Shown here piece after piece: positions 1 through 4,558 of a stretch of 10,905 bases of DNA. Source of the DNA: an uncultured Prevotella sp. (GTDB taxonomy: Bacteria; Bacteroidota; Bacteroidia; Bacteroidales; Bacteroidaceae). The stretch is taken from positions 1-10,905 of the forward strand of contig CAJPPF010000069.1 in assembly GCA_905372445.1 (NCBI GenBank), given 5' to 3'. How positions within the stretch are numbered: the first letter of the stretch is position 1; each line of letters opens with the position of its first letter. A program made the translations under genes and the position numbers. The notes under the pieces were generated by a model. It saw only the letters and a list, made by a program, of their open reading frames with translations, was not told the origin of the DNA and did not search any database.

Positions 1-32
1 AGATTGCCAGTTATTTGGTTTGCAACATAGAA

Positions 33-54
33 GGGACGTGATTTATCACGTTCC
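33..54. repeat. Short palindrome upstream of the B6 regulator gene
   Basis: GGGACGTGA (33-41) and TCACGTTCC (46-54) form a 9-bp stem with one G-T wobble and a TTTA loop. No T-tract follows, so it is not a standard intrinsic terminator. It could be the 3' end of an upstream transcript or a protein-binding palindrome. Nothing else was recognised in the first 70 bases. Confidence 0.45.
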
Positions 55-73
55 GCTATTCGTGCACTGCGCT

Positions 74-89
74 ATATTGACCGATTTCG
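74..89 (+). repeat. Dispersed repeat unit, copy A
   Basis: Contains ATTGACCGATTTCG, the core of a short repeat found at several intergenic places in this window. It lies 17 bp before copy B in the same orientation. The 5' end differs from the other copies by one extra base (CTATATTG instead of CTATTG). Confidence 0.6.
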
Positions 90-105
90 TATAATAAACC
101 GGCAT

Positions 106-140
106 CGCGGTCTATTGACCGATTTGGATTTATTACGTAA
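106..140 (+). repeat. Dispersed repeat unit, copy B, with CGGTC/GACCG hairpin
   Basis: This 35-base stretch matches 1558-1592, upstream of pdxS, at 31 of 35 positions. It holds a perfect small hairpin: CGGTC (108-112), loop TATT, GACCG (117-121). It sits about 45 bp upstream of the -33 box of the regulator gene. It may be an ordinary member of the dispersed repeat family or a shared operator for the B6 genes; the sequence alone does not decide. Confidence 0.65.
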
Positions 141-166
141 ATCTTGTTTCCTATGTGTTATATATT

Positions 167-186
167 AAAGAAAGGGAACTTTCTTT
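167..186. promoter_or_regulatory. Perfect 8-bp inverted repeat over the -33 box
   Basis: AAAGAAAG (167-174) and CTTTCTTT (179-186) are exact inverted repeats with a GGAA spacer. The right arm overlaps the -33 TTTG element of the promoter for the ThiD-like/AraC gene. That placement would suit a repressor or autoregulatory site. The bases are low complexity, so chance is possible. Confidence 0.35.
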
Positions 187-216
187 TGGTTAAATTGTAA
201 TAAATAATTATCTTTG
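185..216 (+). promoter_or_regulatory. Bacteroidetes-type promoter of the ThiD-like/AraC gene
   Basis: TTTG at 185-188 and TATCTTTG at 209-216 match the Bacteroidetes primary sigma consensus TTTG / TAnnTTTG with a 20-bp spacer. The start codon at 222 lies only 5 bases past the -7 box. Transcription should therefore begin at or next to the ATG, suggesting a leaderless or nearly leaderless mRNA. Confidence 0.7.
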
Positions 217-221
217 CATTT

Positions 222-1319
222 ATGAAACATCTTTTTCCTATATTGTGTGTAACAGGTTCTGATTGCGCGGGAAAGACCGGAATACAGGCTGATATACGCA
301 CAGTTTCTGACTTGGGTGGATATGCCTTGACAGCTATTACGTGTCTTACCACGGTTGAGGAAAACGGTTGTCTTTCCATTCATGACATCGACAGTACACT
401 CATTCGCGAGCAGTTGACCACCACGATGACGGCTTTCCATCCTAAAGTGGCTAAGGTTGGCTTGATAAGAAGAGCAAGCGATATAAAAACAGTGCGTGAC
501 GAAATTGTCGGATGCAGTCACACAGTCTGTTCGCCCGGTATTCTTTCCTCTGGCGGGAAACGTCTGGTTGATGACGACACGCTATGGGCTATGAAGCGTT
601 ATCTCTTGCCCGAGGTGAGTCTGCTTATGCTACGATGCGATGAGGCTGAGATTATTTTGGGAATGTCGATTCGTACAGATGAGGAGATGATAAGTGCATG
701 TCGGCAGTTGAGAAAGTCAGGAGCAGAGTGGGTGTTGCTTCGTGGAGGAAAGCATCAGGCTGACCGTCTGACAGCCCTTCTCTACGGCGAAGGCACATGC
801 GAGTTTTTCACCTCTTATAATATAGAGGGCTGGCAACGTCATGGAGTGGGAGGTGCTCTGTCGTCTGCAATAGCTGCACGTCTGGCACTGGGCGATGATA
901 TGAAGACTGCTATCGACAGAGCCCACGAATATATACACAGTTGCATTGTCTATGCCGTTGAAGATGATAGTTGCAGTCCGCGTTCTGCCGATGTCTACAG
1001 TCAGTTTGTCAGTCTCGTGGCAAAGTACTACACCGAGGCACACGATGTGAATTTCTATGCCGACAAACTGTCTGTTGGCACACGCTATCTGCTTCGGGTG
1101 ACACGTAAGGTAGTCGGAAAAACACCCAAGCAGATTATCTGTGAGTATATCATAACAGAGGCAAAGTCGCTAATCTCAACCAGTCGTTTGCCTATATATG
1201 TCATTGGTGAGCGTTTAGGATTCAGCTCGCAACCAGCCTTCTGCAAGTTTTTCATGAAGCATGAGGGATGCTCACCATCGTCAATAAGGCAGTCTTCATT
1301 GTCATTTTCCGACGATTGA
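222..1319 (+). CDS. ThiD/PdxK-like domain fused to an AraC-type DNA-binding domain; probable regulator
   Basis: This 365-residue protein joins two domains. Residues 1-250 resemble the ribokinase-fold HMP/pyridoxine kinases ThiD and PdxK: GSDCAGKTGIQADIRT at 12-27 matches the family's GxDxSGGAGIQADxKT motif, and residues 207-219 match the HGTGCTLSAAIAA loop. Residues 256-355 are an AraC/XylS helix-turn-helix of the Bacteroidetes kind (FYADKL at 278, IGERLGFSSQPAFCKFF at 328). The position of ThiD's catalytic Cys (Asp in PdxK) is Gly211, and the glycine-rich start reads AGK instead of SGG. Phosphotransfer is therefore doubtful. I infer that the domain binds a B6 vitamer or a pyrimidine and controls the pdxST genes that follow in the same direction 279 bp downstream. 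Annotation pipelines would probably call it a kinase. The start follows a strong promoter. Fold assignment is firm; the regulatory role is inference. Confidence 0.85.
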   Translation: MKHLFPILCVTGSDCAGKTGIQADIRTVSDLGGYALTAITCLTTVEENGCLSIHDIDSTLIREQLTTTMTAFHPKVAKVGLIRRASDIKTVRDEIVGCSHTVCSPGILSSGGKRLVDDDTLWAMKRYLLPEVSLLMLRCDEAEIILGMSIRTDEEMISACRQLRKSGAEWVLLRGGKHQADRLTALLYGEGTCEFFTSYNIEGWQRHGVGGALSSAIAARLALGDDMKTAIDRAHEYIHSCIVYAVEDDSCSPRSADVYSQFVSLVAKYYTEAHDVNFYADKLSVGTRYLLRVTRKVVGKTPKQIICEYIITEAKSLISTSRLPIYVIGERLGFSSQPAFCKFFMKHEGCSPSSIRQSSLSFSDD

Positions 1320-1345
1320 TTTCCTAAAAAGGAAGTTTTGTTTTT
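1320..1345 (+). terminator. Weak terminator-like hairpin after the regulator gene
   Basis: TTTCCT (1320-1325) and AGGAAG (1330-1335) pair around an AAAA loop and are followed by TTTTGTTTTT. The stem is short and AT-rich and begins right after the stop codon, so termination is probably partial. Confidence 0.35.
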
Positions 1346-1372
1346 CTGTTTCATCATTTCTTTATATTTTTG
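1341..1372 (+). promoter_or_regulatory. Probable promoter for pdxST
   Basis: TATTTTTG at 1365-1372 fits the TAnnTTTG -7 consensus. The best exact TTTG (1337-1340) is 24 bp upstream, longer than the usual 19-21 bp. At normal spacing only T-rich sequence is present. Such a weak -33 box would suit activator dependence, for example on the AraC-fused neighbour, which is inference. Initiation here would give a leader of about 220 nt before pdxS. Confidence 0.45.
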
Positions 1373-1386
1373 CGTCATTATTTTAC

Positions 1387-1436
1387 CCCGAACCGGTCAT
1401 TAGAGTCTTTGACTGATTGTGTTCGATTGTTGAGCA
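1387..1436. repeat. Palindromic double copy of the dispersed repeat (copy G)
   Basis: The left arm (about 1390-1404) is an inverted copy of the repeat core and the right arm (about 1407-1424) a forward one, so the element is an imperfect palindrome. The whole 50 bases match 10856-10905 at 47 positions. It lies just after the predicted pdxS promoter and would be transcribed as part of the pdxS leader. Confidence 0.8.
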
Positions 1437-1451
1437 GATGTGCAGACGTTT

Positions 1452-1523
1452 CATCGAAGGCGTAGCGGTCTACGGCGAGATGTAATGGCAGCGCAGATGC
1501 CGGCAAGCAGACTAAAGCCGGCA
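1452..1523 (+). promoter_or_regulatory. Structured leader region upstream of pdxS
   Basis: Two hairpins are clear. The first has CATC (1452-1455) with GATG (1479-1482) outside, and CGTAG (1461-1465), loop CGGT, CTACG (1470-1474) inside. The second is TGCCGGC (1498-1504), a 12-base loop and GCCGGCA (1517-1523), a perfect GC-rich 7-bp stem. A third small stem, CGGTC/GACCG followed by TTTT, lies in repeat copy C at 1560-1577. Together they could be a cis-regulatory RNA controlling PLP synthase, or the interior of a larger mobile repeat whose edge is copy G. I match it to no known riboswitch class. Confidence 0.45.
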
Positions 1524-1557
1524 GGAAAGCTCTTGTTCTTTGATAATAAAACGATAC

Positions 1558-1592
1558 CGCGGTCTATTGACCGTTTTGGGTTTAATACATAA
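1558..1592 (+). repeat. Dispersed repeat unit, copy C, just before pdxS
   Basis: It matches copy B upstream of the regulator gene at 31 of 35 bases, including the CGGTC/GACCG stem (1560-1564 and 1569-1573), here followed by TTTT. It ends 6 bases before the pdxS start codon, so in the mRNA the stem would lie close to the ribosome-binding region. Confidence 0.7.
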
Positions 1593-1598
1593 GAAAAG

Positions 1599-2471
1599 AT
1601 GGAAGATAGAACAATGCTTAACCGTCAGTTGGCTCAGATGCTGAAGGGCGGAGTTATTATGGATGTTACAACACCTGATCAGGCGCGTATTGCTGAGGCA
1701 GCCGGCGCCTGTGCTGTGATGGCGCTCGAGCGTATTCCTGCCGATATAAGAGCTGCCGGTGGCGTGTCGCGAATGAGTGACCCGAAGATGATTCGTGGTA
1801 TTCAGGAGGCAGTGACCATTCCTGTCATGGCAAAATGCCGTATCGGTCATTTCGCTGAGGCACAGATTCTTGAGGCAATAGAGATCGACTATATCGACGA
1901 GAGTGAGGTTCTCTCGCCTGCCGACGATGTGTATCATATCAATAAGCGCGACTTTAAGGTGCCGTTTGTCTGTGGTGCGAAGGATCTTGGCGAGGCTCTG
2001 CGTCGTATTGCCGAGGGCGCTACGATGATTAGAACCAAAGGCGAGCCCGGCACAGGCGATATCATTCAGGCTGTACGCCATATGCGTATGATGCAGAGCG
2101 AGATACGTCGTATCGTGTCATTGAACAGCGATGAACTGTATGAAGCAGCCAAGCAGCTGCGTGTGCCGTTCGATCTTGTGCAGTTTGTTCATGACAACGG
2201 TCGTCTGCCAGTGGTTAACTTTGCTGCCGGCGGTGTTGCCACTCCTGCCGATGCCGCGCTGATGATGCAGCTTGGAGCAGAGGGCGTGTTCGTAGGAAGC
2301 GGAATCTTCAAGAGCGGCAACCCGGAGAAGCGTGCGCAGGCAATAGTGAATGCTGTCACAAACTATAACGACCCGAAGATATTGGCTGAACTGAGTGAAG
2401 ACCTTGGCGAGGCAATGGTCGGAATCAATGAGAGCGAGATACAGCTGTTGATGGCTGAACGTGGAAAATAA
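1599..2471 (+). CDS. pdxS: Pyridoxal 5'-phosphate synthase, synthase (lyase) subunit PdxS
   Basis: PdxS is the (beta/alpha)8-barrel subunit of the DXP-independent PLP synthase. It condenses ribose 5-phosphate, glyceraldehyde 3-phosphate and ammonia to pyridoxal 5'-phosphate in the cytoplasm, usually as a dodecamer with PdxT. The 290 residues are the usual family length and conserved throughout. Family landmarks are present: Asp22 in VIMDVTTPDQA, the substrate Schiff-base lysine Lys79 in VMAKCRIGH, the second lysine Lys147 in RTKGEPGTG, and the phosphate-binding glycines of GGVATPADA (211-219) and FVGSGIF (231-237). The next gene supplies the glutaminase. I used the ATG at 1599; the ATG at 1614 (residue 6) is possible, since no clear Shine-Dalgarno distinguishes them. 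Expression probably depends on the promoter near 1365 and the structured leader. Confidence 0.97.
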   Translation: MEDRTMLNRQLAQMLKGGVIMDVTTPDQARIAEAAGACAVMALERIPADIRAAGGVSRMSDPKMIRGIQEAVTIPVMAKCRIGHFAEAQILEAIEIDYIDESEVLSPADDVYHINKRDFKVPFVCGAKDLGEALRRIAEGATMIRTKGEPGTGDIIQAVRHMRMMQSEIRRIVSLNSDELYEAAKQLRVPFDLVQFVHDNGRLPVVNFAAGGVATPADAALMMQLGAEGVFVGSGIFKSGNPEKRAQAIVNAVTNYNDPKILAELSEDLGEAMVGINESEIQLLMAERGK

Positions 2472-2487
2472 TCTGCGCACGTTTATA

Positions 2488-3063
2488 ATGAAAATAGCAG
2501 TTTTGGCACTACAGGGAGCATTTGCAGAACATCAGCAGATGCTCCACTCTTTGGGTGTGGAATCAGTGCTTATAAGAAATCTGCGCGACTGGCAGGAGTA
2601 TATTGACGAGGTATCTGTATCAGGACTTTCACACGGTGGACTCGTTATCCCCGGTGGTGAGAGTACGGCAATGCAGAAAATCATGACTGACACTGGACTG
2701 CTGCAGCCGCTCCGTCAGGCTATTAAGTCAGGACTGCCGGTGCTCGGCACTTGCGCAGGACTGATTATGCTTGACACAGAGCATATAGCCACCATGGATA
2801 TATATGTGCGCCGTAATGCCTATGGACGTCAGCTCGGCAGTTTTGTCGCTGATGCTGATTTCAAAGGTATAGGTCGAATTCCAATGGTATTCATACGTGC
2901 TCCATATATAGAGAAGGTGGGCGATGGTGTGGATATTCTTTCAGTTGTCGATGGACATATCGTAGCAGCAAGAAATAAAAAACAGTTAGTTACGGCTTTT
3001 CATCCCGAACTGACTGGTGATACAAGAGTGCATGAATATTTTATAAATCAGGTCGTCAAATAG
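2488..3063 (+). CDS. pdxT: Pyridoxal 5'-phosphate synthase, glutaminase subunit PdxT
   Basis: PdxT is the class I glutamine amidotransferase that hydrolyses glutamine and channels ammonia to PdxS. The 191-residue product starts MKIAVLALQGAF, the standard family N-terminus. It carries PGGESTAM (55-62), the nucleophile Cys89 in LGTCAGL, and the partner residues His172 and Glu174 in FHPEL. RNAYGRQLGSF (109-119) is another family signature. The reading frame stays open upstream to a GTG at 2461 inside the end of pdxS, but the ATG at 2488 gives the conserved N-terminus and leaves 16 bp after pdxS, so I chose it. The two genes almost certainly share one transcript. A large inverted repeat follows the stop. 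Confidence 0.96.
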   Translation: MKIAVLALQGAFAEHQQMLHSLGVESVLIRNLRDWQEYIDEVSVSGLSHGGLVIPGGESTAMQKIMTDTGLLQPLRQAIKSGLPVLGTCAGLIMLDTEHIATMDIYVRRNAYGRQLGSFVADADFKGIGRIPMVFIRAPYIEKVGDGVDILSVVDGHIVAARNKKQLVTAFHPELTGDTRVHEYFINQVVK

Positions 3064-3082
3064 TTGTTAACCTGATTTATTT

Positions 3083-3169
3083 CAAAATCAGTCAATAGAG
3101 CACAGTGCTTTTTTATTATCAATAAAATAAAAGCACTTAGGAATCTATTGACCGATTTCGGTTTATTTC
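3083..3169. repeat. Nested inverted repeat between convergent genes (repeat copies D and E); possible bidirectional terminator
   Basis: Copy D (3083-3100, minus orientation) and copy E (3144-3169, plus orientation) face each other. Their cores, 3083-3099 and 3144-3160, can pair at 15 of 17 positions. Inside them, AGTGCTTTT (3104-3112) and AAAAGCACT (3129-3137) form a second, perfect 9-bp stem. The structure fills the gap between pdxT and the convergent alkylation-repair gene, and copy E runs into that gene's last codons (stop at 3163-3165). Position suggests two-way transcription termination, but the T-runs lie within the structure, not after it. Confidence 0.6.
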
Positions 3170-3858
3170 ATCTTCAGAGTGCGTAGATATTCTTTCTGTT
3201 CCGGAGTGATGCGATAACTCTCTATAGCTTTCTGTATGGCTTTATTGTGCGTCCATTTCTCCATACGAGGGTTTTCTATGTATGGTATTGTGGCATCCCA
3301 TTGCTTTGCAAGTGCTGTGGCAAAGAACCATGCCACCATCATTCTGACGTAGTAATGGTCGTTTGTCTCGCGTGCTACCCATTCAAGATACTCCGGATGA
3401 AAGTCTTCGTCGAGGAAATGGCTTAGCAGCATCTCCTGTCCGAAGCGAATGGTGAACGGCTCCGTTGACGCAAGCCAACGCTTAATGTCTTCGATAAGCC
3501 TTGATTTATTATCTTTTTTCTTGAAGCATTTCGGTGCAAGAGTGTCGCACGTAGCCCAGTTGTCGATGAAAGGAAGGAATCGGTCAATCTCGTTGATACA
3601 CTTGTCGTAATCTTTAATATCTGCAATGACATGCTCGTGCAGACCGTTTTCCTCAAAGTACTGATGTGGCAGTATGGCAAGGAACTCATAGATATGAGCT
3701 TCTTTTGACCATTTCTTCGCCAGTTTCTTAATAATGGGAAGGCGTACGCCGATAACCTTTTCAGGATCAACTCCAGGCAGTAATTTCAAGGTGAAGGTTT
3801 TGTAAGTCAAGTCCTGATTGGCTGTCAGTTCCTCTTGTATTTGTTTGATAATGTTCAT
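3163..3858 (-). CDS. AlkD-like HEAT-repeat DNA alkylation repair protein (putative DNA glycosylase)
   Basis: This 231-residue protein belongs to the AlkC/AlkD family of HEAT-like-repeat DNA glycosylases, which remove N3- and N7-alkylated purines. The length is typical. The family segment IDNWATCDTL lies at 98-107. From memory of Bacillus cereus AlkD, its Trp109, Asp113, Arg148 and Trp187 would correspond here to Trp101, Asp105, Arg138 (in FTIRFG) and Trp177 (in MVAWFF); the spacings agree closely. The many helix-forming segments and basic surface stretches (KKLAKKWSK, KKKDNK) fit an alpha-helical DNA-binding solenoid. It starts 9 bp after the stop of the YccF gene on the same strand and is probably cotranscribed with it. 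The functional link between the two is unclear. Catalytic activity is inferred, not shown. Confidence 0.88.
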   Translation of the reverse strand: MNIIKQIQEELTANQDLTYKTFTLKLLPGVDPEKVIGVRLPIIKKLAKKWSKEAHIYEFLAILPHQYFEENGLHEHVIADIKDYDKCINEIDRFLPFIDNWATCDTLAPKCFKKKDNKSRLIEDIKRWLASTEPFTIRFGQEMLLSHFLDEDFHPEYLEWVARETNDHYYVRMMVAWFFATALAKQWDATIPYIENPRMEKWTHNKAIQKAIESYRITPEQKEYLRTLKMK

Positions 3859-3867
3859 AACGGATTG

Positions 3868-4245
3868 CTATATTTTGAGTTCAACTTCTTTTCCAAAAGG
3901 TGCAAGGGCAAGGTGTGCCATCTTGAAATGCTGCTTGCCGAAAGGAATGCCTATTATGGTGATGCACAGCAGCAGTCCGAAGAAGACATGGCATATACAT
4001 GATAAAAGTCCTCCGAAGATAATCCATAGGATATTCAGTGGTATGCGTATGCAGCCGATGGGGCTGTGTGTCTCTTTTATCGTTGAGCCGAAGGGCCACA
4101 GGCAGAGCATTCCTAACTTGAATGTCTGCAGTGCTACGGGGATGCCTATAATGGTCAGTGACATTACAAAGCTGCCGATGAAATAACCAATGGCAGCCTC
4201 CAAGCCGCCAAACAACAACCAGATGATGTTTCCAAGTATCTTCAT
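3868..4245 (-). CDS. YccF-domain inner-membrane protein with two tandem YccF repeats
   Basis: The 125-residue hydrophobic protein consists of two copies of the YccF (DUF307) unit, residues 6-53 and 71-118. Both follow the pattern NIxWxxFGG, a hydrophobic stretch, TIIGIP, xxQxFK and xPFG. Clear examples are TIIGIPVALQTFK (31-43) and TIIGIPFGKQHFK (96-108). Several hydrophobic segments predict an inner-membrane location. The function of YccF proteins is poorly known. The conserved TIIGIP and PFG turns might form a re-entrant or amphipathic feature, but that is speculation. It is the first gene of a short minus-strand unit with the alkylation-repair gene. The ATG at 4243-4245 starts the canonical repeat almost immediately, supporting this start. 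Confidence 0.85.
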   Translation of the reverse strand: MKILGNIIWLLFGGLEAAIGYFIGSFVMSLTIIGIPVALQTFKLGMLCLWPFGSTIKETHSPIGCIRIPLNILWIIFGGLLSCICHVFFGLLLCITIIGIPFGKQHFKMAHLALAPFGKEVELKI

Positions 4246-4438
4246 TCGTTTTAGATTTAGTTACGTTTGATTACTCTGAAATATGATACCGATAACAAGT
4301 TCAGCCATATTCTGCTTTCTATTTTATCTTTTGATAAATTCTTTTGCACATGTTCTCGTCTTTGTTTACTGTGAAAACATTAAGCCATATGTTCTTTATA
4401 CGAACCAAAGCAAATCGGGCTATAACGGCATATACGGC

Positions 4439-4486
4439 TTTTTAGCACTGCAAATGTACGATTTTATTTTTAAATTGTGCTAAAAA
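4439..4486. repeat. Perfect 10-bp inverted repeat, arms 28 bp apart
   Basis: TTTTTAGCAC (4439-4448) and GTGCTAAAAA (4477-4486) are exact inverted repeats. The candidate minus-strand -7 box lies between the arms. It may be an operator pair for a regulator of the divergent genes, or a cruciform. The wide spacing argues against an intrinsic terminator. Confidence 0.45.
4450..4457 (-). promoter_or_regulatory. Candidate -7 box for the yccF/alkD unit
   Basis: On the minus strand these bases read TACATTTG, matching TAnnTTTG and followed by CA as is common in Bacteroidales promoters. No TTTG is found at the usual upstream distance, and the implied leader before the YccF start would be about 200 nt. 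The call is tentative. Confidence 0.35.
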
Positions 4487-4508
4487 ACGATTTAATTTTT
4501 ATTTACTC

Positions 4509-4539
4509 TTTGTGTTATCGCTGATTTTATATATATTTG
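4509..4539 (+). promoter_or_regulatory. Bacteroidetes-type promoter of the tricorn-like peptidase gene
   Basis: TTTG (4509-4512) and TATATTTG (4532-4539) are separated by exactly 19 bp, an ideal match to the Bacteroidetes housekeeping consensus. The start codon follows at 4559, so the leader would be only about 13-15 nt. No Shine-Dalgarno sequence is seen; the leader is A-rich, as is usual in this phylum. Confidence 0.8.
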
Positions 4540-4558
4540 TATCCAAATCAAATCAAAT

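Larger units (their letters stand above)
4246..4558. other. AT-rich divergent intergenic region
   Basis: This 313-bp region separates the minus-strand YccF/AlkD unit from the plus-strand peptidase gene. It holds the peptidase promoter near 4509-4539, a candidate minus-strand -7 box at 4450-4457, and a perfect inverted repeat at 4439-4486. A 66-codon open frame at 4283-4483 runs through it, but it is AT-rich, resembles no family I know and overlaps the regulatory elements, so I do not call it a gene. None of the dispersed repeats was seen here. Confidence 0.6.

Noticed and set aside
74..140. CRISPR-like array in the repeated ATTGACC units
   Set aside because: Copies are spread across the window at irregular distances and in both orientations, with no regular spacers and no cas genes.
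1387..1560. Insertion sequence remnant upstream of pdxS
   Set aside because: There is no transposase fragment, and no target duplication could be identified. Hairpins and a repeat are present, but calling it an IS is not supported.
1512..2081. 189-codon minus-strand open frame
   Set aside because: It is antisense to the unmistakable pdxS gene and has no recognisable motifs.
2461..2487. Upstream GTG start for PdxT
   Set aside because: It would add nine residues absent from the family and overlap pdxS; the ATG at 2488 gives the standard MKIAVLALQG start.
4283..4483. 66-codon plus-strand open frame in the divergent intergenic region
   Set aside because: It is AT-rich with no family resemblance or Shine-Dalgarno, and overlaps promoter and inverted-repeat elements.
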